Shown here: one piece after another, positions 17,456 to 26,328 of the stretch | How positions within the stretch are numbered: position 1 is the stretch's first letter | Layout: each line of letters starts with the position of its first letter | DNA from: Bifidobacterium sp. ESL0690 | GTDB taxonomy: Bacteria > Actinomycetota > Actinomycetes > Actinomycetales > Bifidobacteriaceae | Direction: 5' to 3' | Assembly: GCF_029392315.1 (NCBI RefSeq) | Contig: NZ_CP113939.1 | Coordinates: 620,001-684,000 of the forward strand | Length of the DNA: 64,000 nt | Made by a program: the position numbers and the translations under genes | The notes under the pieces: model-generated | Database searches by the model: none | What the model was told of the DNA's origin: nothing | The model's input: the letters and a program-made list of their open reading frames with translations, nothing else

Positions 17456-18115
17456 ATGGCAAAAGTAACACTCAATGTCACCGACGCCAAGGGCAAGTCC
17501 GCTGGCACCGTTGAGGCGCCGGTCGAGATTTTCGGCATCTCCAATGAAGAGGTCGAGGCTCACGTTCCGCTGATTCACCAGGTGGTCGTCGCTCAGCTCG
17601 CCGCAGCCCGTCAGGGCACGCATGCGGTCAAGAGCCGTGGCGATGTCTCCGGTGGCGGCAAGAAGCCGTGGAAGCAGAAGGGCACCGGTCGCGCTCGTCA
17701 GGGCTCGATCCGCGCTCCTCAGTGGGTTCACGGTGGTATCGCTCACGGCCCAGTGCCGCGCGATTACTCGCAGCGCACTCCCAAGAAGATGAAGGCCGGC
17801 GCACTGCGCTATGTGCTTTCCAACCGTGCGAACGCCGGTCGCGTCGCCGTCGTCGACTTTGGCATCAAGGACACTCCGTCCACCAAGGCCGCGCTGGCAG
17901 CGCTCACCCCGGTAAGCCAGAACGAGTTCACCACTGTCGTGCTTTCGCGCGACAACGTCAACGAGTGGCTTTCCGTTCGCAACATCCCGACGGTGCATGT
18001 GCTCTTCGCAGATCAGCTCAACACCTACGATGTGGTTACCGCTCAGTATGTCGTTTTCAGCAAGGAAGGCTTCGATGCCTTCGTCGCTGCCAAGACTGAG
18101 CCCAAGGAGGCCTGA
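17456..18115 (+). CDS. rplD: 50S ribosomal protein L4
   Basis: 219 residues. The extended loop GGGKKPWKQKGTGRARQGSIRAPQW lines the exit tunnel and is the site where macrolide resistance mutations arise in other bacteria. In E. coli L4 represses its own operon; nothing here proves the same. It starts six bases after the rplC stop. Confidence 0.98.
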   Translation: MAKVTLNVTDAKGKSAGTVEAPVEIFGISNEEVEAHVPLIHQVVVAQLAAARQGTHAVKSRGDVSGGGKKPWKQKGTGRARQGSIRAPQWVHGGIAHGPVPRDYSQRTPKKMKAGALRYVLSNRANAGRVAVVDFGIKDTPSTKAALAALTPVSQNEFTTVVLSRDNVNEWLSVRNIPTVHVLFADQLNTYDVVTAQYVVFSKEGFDAFVAAKTEPKEA

Positions 18116-18120
18116 ACGAT

Positions 18121-18417
18121 ATGGTAGCTATTCACAATCCCGCCCACGATGTCATCATCAAGCCGGTAGTCTCCGAAAAGAGCTATGCCGCCGGTGACCG
18201 TGGTCAGTACACTTTCGTGGTCGCTCCTGATGCCAACAAGGTTCAGATCAAGCAGGCCGTCGAAGAAATCTTCAATGTCAAGGTGACGAACGTCAACACC
18301 CTCAACCGCGCCGGCAAGCGCCAGCGTACTCGTACCGGTTTCGGTCAGCGTGCCAATCAGAAGCGCGCGATCGTCACGGTCGCCGAGGGCCAGTCGATCG
18401 ACATCTTCGGCAACTGA
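18121..18417 (+). CDS. rplW: 50S ribosomal protein L23
   Basis: 98 residues. HDVIIKPVVSEKSY at the start and the VEEIFNVKVTNVNTLNRAGK block identify uL23. It sits at the tunnel exit and is the docking site for trigger factor and SRP. The gap to rplD is five bases, so translation is closely linked. Confidence 0.97.
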   Translation: MVAIHNPAHDVIIKPVVSEKSYAAGDRGQYTFVVAPDANKVQIKQAVEEIFNVKVTNVNTLNRAGKRQRTRTGFGQRANQKRAIVTVAEGQSIDIFGN

Positions 18418-18452
18418 AGCAATAGCCGAAAAAGTCAAAGGAAGAACTAATT

Positions 18453-19283
18453 ATGGCTATCCGCGTTTATAAGCCGACGACTCCGGGCCGCCGCAACGCG
18501 TCTGTGTCGGATTTCTCCGACCTCACGCGCTCCACGCCTGAAAAGTCGCTGGTACGCAAACTCAACAGCACCGGCGGTCGTAACTCTTACGGCCGTGTGA
18601 CTTCCCGCCATCGCGGCGGTGGCCACAAGCGCCAGTACCGTCTCATCGATTTCAAGCGTTGGGACAAGGACGGCGTTCCTGCCAAGGTTGCTGAGATCGA
18701 ATATGATCCGAACCGCTCCGCTCGTATCGCCCTCCTGCACTATGCAGATGGCGAGAAGCGCTACATCGTAGCGCCGAAGGGCATCAAGCAAGGTGACGTC
18801 ATCGAGACCGGCGAAAATGCCGATATCAAGCCCGGCAACAATTTGCCGCTGCGCAATATCCCCACCGGTACGATTGTCCACGCCATTGAGCTCCGTCCTC
18901 TGGGCGGCGCCAAGATTGCGCGTTCCGCTGGTGCAGGCGTTCAGCTTGTCGCCAAGGACGGCGCTTACGCCCAGCTGCGTATGCCGTCCGGAGAAATCCG
19001 CAACGTCGACGCACGCTGCCGCGCAACCGTCGGTGAGGTCGGCAACTCCGATCACGCCAACGTGCAGCTCGGCAAGGCCGGTCGCGCCCGCTGGATGGGC
19101 AAGCGCCCGATCACCCGTGGTGAGTCCATGAACCCGGTCGACCACCCGCATGGTGGTACCACTCGCGGTGGTAAGCCGCCAGTGTCGCCGTGGGGCAAGG
19201 GCGAAGTTCGTACTCGCCGTCCGAAGAAGGCTTCGAACAAGATGATTGTTCGTCGTCGTCCCAATGGCAAGAACCGTAAGTAA
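18453..19283 (+). CDS. rplB: 50S ribosomal protein L2
   Basis: 276 residues, standard. [19 protein letters not shown] opens the protein; [19 protein letters not shown] and the C-terminal [20 protein letters not shown] are characteristic, the latter containing the conserved His needed for peptidyl transferase activity. It contacts domain IV of 23S rRNA and helps subunit joining. GGAAG lies before the ATG. Confidence 0.98.
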   Translation: MAIRVYKPTTPGRRNASVSDFSDLTRSTPEKSLVRKLNSTGGRNSYGRVTSRHRGGGHKRQYRLIDFKRWDKDGVPAKVAEIEYDPNRSARIALLHYADGEKRYIVAPKGIKQGDVIETGENADIKPGNNLPLRNIPTGTIVHAIELRPLGGAKIARSAGAGVQLVAKDGAYAQLRMPSGEIRNVDARCRATVGEVGNSDHANVQLGKAGRARWMGKRPITRGESMNPVDHPHGGTTRGGKPPVSPWGKGEVRTRRPKKASNKMIVRRRPNGKNRK

Positions 19284-19297
19284 GGAGCGTCGAATAG

Positions 19298-19576
19298 ATG
19301 TCACGTAGCATCAAGAAGGGCCCCTTCGTCGACGCCCATTTACAGAAGAAAGTCGACGAACAGAACGAGAAGGGCACGAAGAACGTCATCAAGACGTGGT
19401 CGCGCCGTTCGATGATCACTCCGGACTTCATCGGTCACACCTTCGCTGTGCATGATGGTCGCAAGCATGTCCCGGTCTTCGTGACCGAGTCCATGGTTGG
19501 CCACAAGCTCGGTGAATTCGCACCGACGAAGACCTTCCGTGGTCACGTACATGACGACAAAAAAGCTCGCCGCTAA
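19298..19576 (+). CDS. rpsS: 30S ribosomal protein S19
   Basis: 92 residues. [48 protein letters not shown] and [12 protein letters not shown] are diagnostic of uS19. It lies in the 30S head near the decoding site and contacts S13. A spacer of 14 bp with AAGGAG separates it from rplB. Confidence 0.98.
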   Translation: MSRSIKKGPFVDAHLQKKVDEQNEKGTKNVIKTWSRRSMITPDFIGHTFAVHDGRKHVPVFVTESMVGHKLGEFAPTKTFRGHVHDDKKARR

Positions 19577-19591
19577 AGGAAGAGAAAGATT

Positions 19592-19951
19592 ATGGAAGCT
19601 AAAGCAATCGCACGTCACGTCCGTGTGACGCCGCGCAAGGCTCGCCGCATGGTCGACCTCATCCGAGGCAAAAAAGTGAGCGAAGCCGTCACCATCCTGA
19701 AATTCGCCCCGCAGGACGCCTCTGAGCCAGTGCTCAAGGTACTGCAGAGCGCCACCGCGAACGCACGCGTCAAGGCCGACAAGGCCGGCGAGGCGTTCCG
19801 TGAGAACGACCTGTATGTGAAAGAGACCTATGTGGACGAAGGCGTGACGCTCAAGCGTTTCCGTGCTCGTGCACAGGGCCGCGCCGGACGCATCAACAAG
19901 CGCACCAGCCACATCACCGTCGTTGTCGCCAGCAAGGAAGGAGCCCGCTAA
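19592..19951 (+). CDS. rplV: 50S ribosomal protein L22
   Basis: 119 residues. [20 protein letters not shown] and the beta-hairpin region [21 protein letters not shown], which extends into the exit tunnel and borders the macrolide site, mark uL22. AAAGGAAGAG precedes the ATG. Confidence 0.98.
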   Translation: MEAKAIARHVRVTPRKARRMVDLIRGKKVSEAVTILKFAPQDASEPVLKVLQSATANARVKADKAGEAFRENDLYVKETYVDEGVTLKRFRARAQGRAGRINKRTSHITVVVASKEGAR

Positions 19952-19953
19952 AG

Positions 19954-20793
19954 ATGGGTCAGAAGATCAATCCGTTAGGCTACCGCCTGGGTATCACTGA
20001 AGACCACCGTTCGAAGTGGTTCTCCGATTCCAACAAGCCTGGTGAGCGTTACAGCGACTTCGTCCTTGAGGACGACAAGATTCGCAAGGCCATGAACAAG
20101 GACCTCGAGCGTGCAGGCGTGTCCCGCATCATCATCGAGCGCACCCGTGACCGTGTGCGTGTGGACATCCACACCGCCCGCCCGGGTATTGTCATCGGCC
20201 GTCGTGGAGCAGAGGCCGAACGTGTTCGTGCCAAGCTCGAGAAGATCACGGGCAAGCAGGTTCAGCTCAACATCTTCGAAGTCAAGAACGCCGCTCTGGA
20301 CGCCCAGCTTGTCGCTCAGTCCATCGCCGAGCAGCTGACCAACCGCGTCACGTTCCGTCGTGCCATGCGCAAGGCTCAGCAGGACGCGATGCGCGCTGGC
20401 GCCAAGGGTATCCGCATCAAGCTCTCCGGCCGCCTTGGAGGCGCCGAGATGAGCCGTTCCGAGTTCTATCGTGAGGGTCGCGTTCCGCTGCAGACCCTTC
20501 GCGCTCTGATTGATTACGGCTTCTTCGAAGCCCGTACGACCTATGGCCGTATCGGTGTGAAGGTCTGGATCTACAAGGGCGACATGACCGAACGTCAGTT
20601 CGATGAGCAGCAGGCCCAGCAGGACAACAACCGTGGACGCCGTGGCGGCGATCGTCGCCCGCGTCGTGGTGGACGTCCCTCCGGTGCTCGTGGTTCCAAG
20701 CCGGCAGAAGCCAAGGCCCCGCAGGCCGAAGCCGCTGCCGCAGCCGAACCCGCAGCAGCCGCAGCACCTGCCGCCTCGGAAGCAAAGGAGTGA
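19954..20793 (+). CDS. rpsC: 30S ribosomal protein S3 with extended C-terminal tail
   Basis: 279 residues against about 233 in E. coli. The core starts [19 protein letters not shown], has a type II KH domain with [18 protein letters not shown], and ends with [14 protein letters not shown]. The extra tail of about 60 residues is first Arg/Gly-rich and then Ala/Glu/Pro-rich, and is probably disordered; such tails are common in actinobacteria. S3 helps form the mRNA entry pore and its helicase activity. It starts two bases after rplV. Confidence 0.98.
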   Translation: MGQKINPLGYRLGITEDHRSKWFSDSNKPGERYSDFVLEDDKIRKAMNKDLERAGVSRIIIERTRDRVRVDIHTARPGIVIGRRGAEAERVRAKLEKITGKQVQLNIFEVKNAALDAQLVAQSIAEQLTNRVTFRRAMRKAQQDAMRAGAKGIRIKLSGRLGGAEMSRSEFYREGRVPLQTLRALIDYGFFEARTTYGRIGVKVWIYKGDMTERQFDEQQAQQDNNRGRRGGDRRPRRGGRPSGARGSKPAEAKAPQAEAAAAAEPAAAAAPAASEAKE

Positions 20794-20799
20794 GCAGAT

Positions 20800-21219
20800 A
20801 TGCTTATCCCAAAGAGGACTAAGTACCGTAAACAGCAGCGTCCGAAGCGTCGCGGCATGTCCAAGGGCGGCAATGAGATCGCGTTCGGCGATTATGGCAT
20901 TCAGGCTCTGGCCCCTGCCTACATCTCCAACCGTCAGATCGAGGCTGCTCGTATCGCCATGACCCGCTACATCAAGCGTGGCGGTCGTGTGTGGATCACG
21001 ATCTTCCCGGATCGTCCTTTGACCAAGCACGCGCTCGGAAGCCGAATGGGTTCCGGCAAGGGCACCCCGGAGTCCTGGATCGCCAATGTGCATCCTGGAC
21101 GCGTGATGTTCGAAATCGGCGGTGTCGACGAGGCAACTGCGAAGGAAGCCCTTCGCCGCGCCATCGACAAGCTGCCGATGAAGTGCCGCATTATCGCACG
21201 TGAAGGCGGTGACATCTGA
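20800..21219 (+). CDS. rplP: 50S ribosomal protein L16
   Basis: 139 residues. It begins [23 protein letters not shown] and has [23 protein letters not shown] plus [10 protein letters not shown], all uL16 signatures. It helps position A-site tRNA. The last base of its stop is shared with the rpmC start (TGATG), giving translational coupling. Confidence 0.98.
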   Translation: MLIPKRTKYRKQQRPKRRGMSKGGNEIAFGDYGIQALAPAYISNRQIEAARIAMTRYIKRGGRVWITIFPDRPLTKHALGSRMGSGKGTPESWIANVHPGRVMFEIGGVDEATAKEALRRAIDKLPMKCRIIAREGGDI

Positions 21220-21476
21220 TGTCAGTCGGAACTGAAGACTACACCATCAAGAATCTCAACGAGAAGACCAATGGCGAGATCGAAGGCTTCCTCAAGAAGT
21301 CCAAGGAAGAGCTCTTCAACCTGCGCTTCCAGAACGCCACCGGTCAGCTTGACAACTCTGCTAGGCTCAAGGCCGTGAAGCACGACATCGCCAGGATGTA
21401 CACCGTCCTGCGTGAACGTGAACTCGGCATCAGCCAGGAGCCTGAGTCGGGCGACACGAAGACTGAGGAGAAGTAA
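21219..21476 (+). CDS. rpmC: 50S ribosomal protein L29
   Basis: 85 residues; the core [34 protein letters not shown] and [14 protein letters not shown] is that of uL29. It is longer than the 63-residue E. coli form because of an N-terminal lead and a short acidic C-terminal tail. It sits near the tunnel exit beside L23. The ATG overlaps the preceding TGA. Confidence 0.97.
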   Translation: MSVGTEDYTIKNLNEKTNGEIEGFLKKSKEELFNLRFQNATGQLDNSARLKAVKHDIARMYTVLRERELGISQEPESGDTKTEEK

Positions 21477-21478
21477 GC

Positions 21479-21745
21479 ATGGCTGAAAAGCAAGAGCGCA
21501 ACTTCCGCAAGACTCGTAGCGGTTACGTCGTGTCCGACGCAATGGACAAGACCATCACCGTCGAGCTCGAGCAGCGTTCGACCCACCCCCTGTACGGCAA
21601 GGTCGTCCGCTCCACTCGCAAGGTCAAGGTTCATGACGAGCACAACGACGCCCACAACGGCGATTTCGTGCGTATCATGGAAACCCGGCCTTTGAGCAAG
21701 ACCAAGCGTTGGCGTCTCGACTCCATCGTCGAACGCGCCAAGTAA
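21479..21745 (+). CDS. rpsQ: 30S ribosomal protein S17
   Basis: 88 residues. The Arg-rich start leads into [29 protein letters not shown] and the closing [11 protein letters not shown], which are uS17 motifs. It is an early 16S-binding protein. It begins two bases after rpmC and ends the S10-type block before a hairpin spacer. Confidence 0.97.
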   Translation: MAEKQERNFRKTRSGYVVSDAMDKTITVELEQRSTHPLYGKVVRSTRKVKVHDEHNDAHNGDFVRIMETRPLSKTKRWRLDSIVERAK

Positions 21746-21756
21746 CAAGTTCGGCA

Positions 21757-21793
21757 AGGCTCCGCTGCTCACCTTTACGGGTGGCAGGGGAGA
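21757..21793 (+). promoter_or_regulatory. Hairpin spacer between rpsQ and rplN
   Basis: The 71-bp gap contains an imperfect stem-loop in which CTCCGCTGCTCACC faces GGGTGGCAGGGGAG around TTTAC. There is no T-tract, so it may be a processing or regulatory site rather than a terminator. Confidence 0.5.
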
Positions 21794-21816
21794 ACCAGCG
21801 CGGCTAAGGAGAATCA

Positions 21817-22185
21817 ATGATTCAGCAGGAAACGCGGCTTCATGTCGCCGACAACACGGGTGCCAAGGAGATCTTGGCCATCCGAGTGCTCGGCGGATCG
21901 AAGCGACGCTATGCCGGCATCGGCGACGTGATCGTCGCCTCCGTCAAGGACGCGATCCCTGGCGGGTCGGTCAAGAAGGGCGATGTGGTCAAGGCCGTCG
22001 TCGTCCGTACGGTAAAAGAGCATCGTCGTAAAGACGGCTCATACATCAAGTTCGACGAGAACGCTGCGGTTATTCTTGGCTCTGGCCATGAACCCAAGGG
22101 CACTCGTATCTTCGGACCGGTCGGACGTGAACTGCGCGACAAGCGCTTCATGAAGATCGTGTCCCTCGCCCCGGAGGTGATCTGA
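21817..22185 (+). CDS. rplN: 50S ribosomal protein L14
   Basis: 122 residues, exact family length. [37 protein letters not shown] and the C-terminal [12 protein letters not shown] are diagnostic. L14 lies at the subunit interface, bridges to 16S rRNA and is the RsfS binding site. It opens the spc-type block after a hairpin. Confidence 0.98.
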   Translation: MIQQETRLHVADNTGAKEILAIRVLGGSKRRYAGIGDVIVASVKDAIPGGSVKKGDVVKAVVVRTVKEHRRKDGSYIKFDENAAVILGSGHEPKGTRIFGPVGRELRDKRFMKIVSLAPEVI

Positions 22186-22186
22186 G

Positions 22187-22522
22187 ATGGTAGCCAAGAT
22201 CAAGACCGGCGACCAGGTCAAGGTCATCCGCGGCAAGGATCGCGGCAAGGAAGGCAAAGTCACCAAGGTGCTTGCCAACGACCGTTTGATCGTCGAGGGT
22301 GTTCAGATCGTCAAGAAGCATGTGCGCGCCACCCAGCAGGGTCAGCAGTCCGGCATCGTCTCCGTTGAGGCGCCGATCCATCGCTCCAATGTGATGGTCA
22401 TCGACCCGGAGACCAAGGAACCGACTCGCGTTGGCGTCAAGGTCACGACCAAGGCCCAGGACGGCAAGGTCAAGACCGTGCGCACCCGCATCGCCAAGAA
22501 ATCAGGAAAGGAGCTGGCATGA
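22187..22522 (+). CDS. rplX: 50S ribosomal protein L24
   Basis: 111 residues with a KOW motif near the start ([21 protein letters not shown]) and the conserved [17 protein letters not shown]24 starts 50S assembly and sits at the tunnel exit. Its last codons overlap rplE by four bases (ATGA). Confidence 0.97.
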   Translation: MVAKIKTGDQVKVIRGKDRGKEGKVTKVLANDRLIVEGVQIVKKHVRATQQGQQSGIVSVEAPIHRSNVMVIDPETKEPTRVGVKVTTKAQDGKVKTVRTRIAKKSGKELA

Positions 22523-23091
22523 CCGATACGTCAGTCGAAGCGCCGGCAACACCGCGCCTGAAGCAGCAGTACATCGACAAGATCGTGCCTGAGCTCGAGA
22601 AGGAATTCAAGTATTCCAACCCGATGCAGGTCGCCAAGGTCAAGAAGGTCGTCGTCTCCATGGGCGTCGGCGCTGCGGCCCGCGACTCCAAGCTCATCGA
22701 AGGCGCCGTCAAGGATTTGACTGCCATCACCGGTCAGAAGCCGAAGATCACCAAGGCCAAGAAGTCCGTTGCGCAGTTCCATCTGCGTGAAGGCCAGGCC
22801 ATCGGTGCATACGTGACGCTTCGCGGCGACCGCATGTGGGAGTTCCTCGACAGGCTGCTCGTTCTTGCTTTGCCGCGTATCCGCGATTTCCGCGGCATCA
22901 GCGACAAGCAATTCGATGGCCAGGGCAACTACAACTTCGGTCTCACCGAGCAGTCCATGTTCCACGAGATCGATCCGGACGCGATTGATCATCAGCGTGG
23001 TATGGATATCACCGTGGTGACCAGCACCAAGGATGACAAGGAAGCTCGAGCACTGCTCAAGCACCTTGGCTTCCCCTTCAAGGAGAACTGA
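22519..23091 (+). CDS. rplE: 50S ribosomal protein L5
   Basis: 190 residues. [40 protein letters not shown] and [15 protein letters not shown] identify uL5. It binds 5S rRNA in the central protuberance and contacts P-site tRNA. The N-terminus is about ten residues longer than usual. The start overlaps rplX. Confidence 0.98.
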   Translation: MTDTSVEAPATPRLKQQYIDKIVPELEKEFKYSNPMQVAKVKKVVVSMGVGAAARDSKLIEGAVKDLTAITGQKPKITKAKKSVAQFHLREGQAIGAYVTLRGDRMWEFLDRLLVLALPRIRDFRGISDKQFDGQGNYNFGLTEQSMFHEIDPDAIDHQRGMDITVVTSTKDDKEARALLKHLGFPFKEN

Positions 23092-23092
23092 A

Positions 23093-23278
23093 ATGGCAAA
23101 AACCGCTCTTAGAAACAAGGCTGCTGCCAAACCAAAGTTCAAGGTGCGCGCCTATACGCGCTGCCAGGTTTGCGGCCGTCCCCACTCCGTATATCGCAAG
23201 TTCGGCCTGTGCCGCATCTGCCTTCGCGAGAAGGCTCATCGTGGCGAGCTGCCCGGAGTTACGAAGTCCAGTTGGTAA
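23093..23278 (+). CDS. rpsZ: 30S ribosomal protein S14, zinc-binding type Z
   Basis: 61 residues, the short S14 form. The zinc ribbon is intact: [20 protein letters not shown] gives four cysteines in CxxC-x14-CxxC spacing. This is the zinc-dependent version; many actinobacteria also carry a longer zinc-free paralogue elsewhere that replaces it under zinc limitation, but none is in this window. The true start is the ATG at 23093, one base after the rplE stop. A strong hairpin follows. Confidence 0.97.
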   Translation: MAKTALRNKAAAKPKFKVRAYTRCQVCGRPHSVYRKFGLCRICLREKAHRGELPGVTKSSW

Positions 23279-23300
23279 ACATCGACGCTGAAGGTCCTCG

Positions 23301-23331
23301 GCCGGGGCAGGTTCTAGTTACCTGCTCCGGC
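23301..23331 (+). promoter_or_regulatory. Strong hairpin between rpsZ and rpsH
   Basis: GCCGGGGCAGGT (23301-23312) pairs with ACCTGCTCCGGC (23320-23331) with one G-T wobble around a 7-nt loop. No T-tract follows. The 88-bp spacer is unusually long for this operon, suggesting a protein-binding or processing element. Confidence 0.6.
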
Positions 23332-23366
23332 GGAGGAAACCACGGCGAGAAAGGGCGTTAGCCCAC

Positions 23367-23765
23367 ATGACAATGACAGATCCAATCGCAGACATGCTTA
23401 CGCGTCTGCGTAATGCGAGTGCGGCGAAGCATGAGACCGTTTCGATGCCGTACTCCAAGTTCAAGGCGGCGATCGCCGAGATCCTCAAGCGCGAAGGCTA
23501 TATCAAGGACTTCACCGCTACGGATGCTCGCGTCGGCCAGAACCTTGAGATCACGCTGAAGTACGGTCCCAATGGCGAGCGTGCCATTCAGGGCATCAAG
23601 CGCATCTCGAAGCCCGGCCTGCGTCGCTATGCAAAGTCGGACGCACTGCCGATGCCGCTCGGTGGCATGGGTGTCGCGATCATTTCGACCAGTGCAGGAT
23701 TGTTGACCCAGAAAGATTGCCTCGACCGGGGCATCGGCGGCGAGATCGTCGCCTTCGTTTGGTGA
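23367..23765 (+). CDS. rpsH: 30S ribosomal protein S8
   Basis: 132 residues. [30 protein letters not shown] opens the protein; the C-terminal [26 protein letters not shown] includes the conserved STSxG RNA-binding turn. S8 binds helix 21 of 16S rRNA and in E. coli represses the spc operon. The hairpin just upstream is a natural place for such control but there is no direct proof. Confidence 0.98.
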   Translation: MTMTDPIADMLTRLRNASAAKHETVSMPYSKFKAAIAEILKREGYIKDFTATDARVGQNLEITLKYGPNGERAIQGIKRISKPGLRRYAKSDALPMPLGGMGVAIISTSAGLLTQKDCLDRGIGGEIVAFVW

Positions 23766-23781
23766 GGAAGGAGAGCTAAAC

Positions 23782-24321
23782 ATGGCATCACATATTGGTA
23801 AGCTCCCCGTCACCATTCCGGCAGGCGTGGAAGTAAAGATCGACGGACAGAACTTCAGCGTCAAAGGCGCCAAGGGTTCTGATTCCTACACTATTCCCGA
23901 CGGCATCACCGCTCGCGTCGAAGACAACACCATTTACTTCGACCCGGCCGATGACCAGCTGCAGACCCGTGCAGACCACGGTCTGGCCCGTTCCATCGTT
24001 GCTTCGATGGTTCAGGGTGTCCACGAAGGTTTCACCAAGACGCTGGACATCGTCGGCACCGGTTACCGTGCGCAGATGAAGGGCAAGGGCATTGAGTTCT
24101 CGCTCGGCTATTCGCACACCATCACCGTCAACCCGCCCGAAGGCATCACCTTCGAGCTGCCGAACGCCAATCAGGTGATCGTCAAGGGTATTGACAAGCA
24201 GGCGGTCGGTCAGGCCGCGGCCAATATCCGCGCACTTCGCAAGCCGGAACCCTACAAGGGCAAGGGCATCAAGTACTCCGACGAACACATCCTGCGCAAG
24301 GCTGGAAAGGCTGGTAAGTGA
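23782..24321 (+). CDS. rplF: 50S ribosomal protein L6
   Basis: 179 residues with two similar RNA-binding halves. [21 protein letters not shown] at the start and the late [26 protein letters not shown] are diagnostic. L6 sits near the sarcin-ricin loop and factor-binding site. AAGGAGAG precedes the ATG. Confidence 0.98.
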   Translation: MASHIGKLPVTIPAGVEVKIDGQNFSVKGAKGSDSYTIPDGITARVEDNTIYFDPADDQLQTRADHGLARSIVASMVQGVHEGFTKTLDIVGTGYRAQMKGKGIEFSLGYSHTITVNPPEGITFELPNANQVIVKGIDKQAVGQAAANIRALRKPEPYKGKGIKYSDEHILRKAGKAGK

Positions 24322-24322
24322 T

Positions 24323-24694
24323 ATGACAGTCAAGATTTTCGGTAAAGGCAAGAAAGTCGCAAGGCTTCGTCGTCACGCTCGTCTGCGCAAGCACATCAGC
24401 GGCACCGCAGAGCGTCCACGTCTCGTCGTCACTCGTTCGAACCGTCACATGGTCGCGCAGATCGTTGACGATACCAAGGGCATCACTTTGGTCAGCGAGT
24501 CCACCATCACCCATGATTTCGATGGGTTCAAGGGCACCAAGACCGAAGCCGCACAGAAGGTCGGCGAGCTGATTGCCAAGAAGGCCAAGGACGCGGGCAT
24601 CGATTCCGTCGTCTTCGACCGTGGTGGCAACAAGTATCATGGTCGCGTCGCAGCCGTTGCTGAAGGCGCCCGTCAGGGAGGTCTTGCACTGTGA
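24323..24694 (+). CDS. rplR: 50S ribosomal protein L18
   Basis: 123 residues from the ATG at 24323, one base after rpl[29 protein letters not shown] and the closing [23 protein letters not shown] are uL18 motifs. L18 binds 5S rRNA with L5. An in-frame upstream ATG inside rplF is rejected because the conserved family start is at 24323. The stop overlaps the rpsE GTG. Confidence 0.97.
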   Translation: MTVKIFGKGKKVARLRRHARLRKHISGTAERPRLVVTRSNRHMVAQIVDDTKGITLVSESTITHDFDGFKGTKTEAAQKVGELIAKKAKDAGIDSVVFDRGGNKYHGRVAAVAEGARQGGLAL

Positions 24695-25449
24695 GCGACA
24701 ACGAAAAGGAAACCCAAGTGACTGAAGAAAATCAGAACACGCAGGCGTCCAACGACAACAAGCAAGGTCAGCGCAACGACGATCGTCGCGGTTCACGCCG
24801 TGGCGGACGCGGTGAAGGCCGTCGAGGAGAGCGTCGCGGTGAACGCCGTGGCCGTCGCGAGGAAAATCGTGGCGACGAGCTGCTCGATCGCGTCGTGACC
24901 ATCAACCGCGTTTCCAAGACCCGTAAGGGTGGTCGTAGCATGAGCTTCGCCGCTCTCGTGGTGGTCGGAGACGGCAACGGCACCGTCGGTGTTGGCTATG
25001 GCAAGTCCCGTGAGGTTCCTGCCGCCATCGCCAAGGGTCAGCTTGACGCCAAGAAGCACATGTTCACCGTTCCGCGCGTTCGCGGCACTGTGACCCACCC
25101 GGTCATCGGCCATGACGCAGCAGGCACCGTTCTGCTTCGTCCTGCCGCTCCCGGCACCGGTGTAATCGCCGGCGGTGCTGTCCGCGCCGTCATGGAGTGC
25201 GCCGGCATCTCCGATATTCTCACCAAGTCCATGGGCAGCGCCACCGCGGTCAACGTGGTTCGTGCCACCGTGGATGCCCTGAAGCAGCTCGAGGAGCCGG
25301 AAGAGATCGCGGCACGCCGTGGCTTGACCGTTGAGGAAGTCGCTCCCGACACCCTGCTCCGCGCTCGTGCCGAAGGCATCGCCGAAGCCCGCAAGGCTCG
25401 CGAGGACGCCAAGGCCGAAGCCGAACAAGCCAAGGATGGTGAAGAGTAA
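24691..25449 (+). CDS. rpsE: 30S ribosomal protein S5 with long flanking extensions
   Basis: 252 residues compared with 167 in E. coli. A hydrophilic N-terminus of about 60 residues is Gln/Asn-rich and then Arg/Gly-rich. The core is [44 protein letters not shown] and [15 protein letters not shown]; a Glu/Ala-rich tail follows. S5 shapes the mRNA entry site and decoding accuracy. The start is GTG 24691, overlapping the rplR stop. A second GTG at 24718 has GGAAA before it and could be an alternative start. Confidence 0.97.
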   Translation: MSDNEKETQVTEENQNTQASNDNKQGQRNDDRRGSRRGGRGEGRRGERRGERRGRREENRGDELLDRVVTINRVSKTRKGGRSMSFAALVVVGDGNGTVGVGYGKSREVPAAIAKGQLDAKKHMFTVPRVRGTVTHPVIGHDAAGTVLLRPAAPGTGVIAGGAVRAVMECAGISDILTKSMGSATAVNVVRATVDALKQLEEPEEIAARRGLTVEEVAPDTLLRARAEGIAEARKAREDAKAEAEQAKDGEE

Positions 25450-25628
25450 TGGCAGATCTGAAGATTACACTTACCAAAGGTCTGGTCAACCGCAAGCCCG
25501 CCCAGCGCGACACTGTTCGCACACTCGGCCTGCACAAGATCGGTCAGACGGTTGTCCGTGAGGACACTCCTGCAACCCGCGGTCTGATCAATGCGGTTCG
25601 CCACTTGGTCACGGTTGAGGAGGCCTGA
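25449..25628 (+). CDS. rpmD: 50S ribosomal protein L30
   Basis: 59 residues, an exact match to family length. It reads [20 protein letters not shown], then [20 protein letters not shown], the standard uL30 fold. Its ATG (25449) shares one base with the rpsE stop codon, so it is coupled. It binds 23S rRNA domain II. Confidence 0.97.
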   Translation: MADLKITLTKGLVNRKPAQRDTVRTLGLHKIGQTVVREDTPATRGLINAVRHLVTVEEA

Positions 25629-25629
25629 T

Positions 25630-26091
25630 ATGGCAAAGCAAGAAGAAAACACGATTTTGCAGATGCACGATCTGCATCCTGCGCCGGGTTCCAAGAAGAA
25701 CCGCATCCGCGTGGGCCGTGGTGAAGGTTCCAAGGGTAAGACCTCGGGACGTGGCGCCAAGGGCACGTTGAAGCGTTATCAGGTTCGTCCTGGCTTCGAA
25801 GGTGGCCAGCTGCCTCTGTACATGCGCCTGCCGAAGCTTCGCGGCTTTAAGAGCCCCTTCAAGAAGGAATTCCAGGTCGTCAACGTCTCCGCTCTTTCCG
25901 AGCTGTTCCCGAAGGGTGGAGAGGTCAGCGTTGAGGACTTGGTCAAGGCCGGTGCGGTTCGCGCCGGATACCCTGTCAAGGTCCTGGGCGACGGTGAGAC
26001 CAAGGTCGCGTTCACGCTCAAGGGCGTGAAGGCTTCCAAGTCCGCCAAGGCCAAGATCGAGGCTGCAGGCGGCTCCATTTCCGAAGAGTAA
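25630..26091 (+). CDS. rplO: 50S ribosomal protein L15
   Basis: 153 residues. MHDLHPAPGSKKNRIRVGRGEGSKGKTSGRGAKG is the Gly/Arg-rich N-terminal arm; GFEGGQLPLYMRLPKLRGF follows. L15 is a late-assembly protein that ties several 23S domains together. The ATG at 25630 sits one base after rpmD. A hairpin follows, so secY is probably separately promoted or attenuated. Confidence 0.97.
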   Translation: MAKQEENTILQMHDLHPAPGSKKNRIRVGRGEGSKGKTSGRGAKGTLKRYQVRPGFEGGQLPLYMRLPKLRGFKSPFKKEFQVVNVSALSELFPKGGEVSVEDLVKAGAVRAGYPVKVLGDGETKVAFTLKGVKASKSAKAKIEAAGGSISEE

Positions 26092-26140
26092 TTCGGATGT
26101 CTTTGCGTTGTGGAGTTTAGTCTCCATATACGTTATATCT

Positions 26141-26175
26141 GGTCCTCCTTGCAATCAGCGGGGAGGACCACTTTA
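26141..26175 (+). terminator. Hairpin, weak terminator, after rplO
   Basis: GGTCCTCC (26141-26148) pairs with GGAGGACC (26162-26169), followed by only a partial T-tract (ACTTTATT). It may attenuate rather than stop transcription into secY. Confidence 0.65.
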
Positions 26176-26328
26176 TTAGCTGCGACAAGACGTAAAACGA
26201 TAGATTAATATTTATCGATAGATTTAGTCGTTCAGTGAGTGGCGTTTGGTAGACGCTTGACGCTAAGATTATCGTTTAGTGTGTTTGCATCGGTACATCA
26301 GGTGTGCCGAATAGGGAAGGAAATCCAG

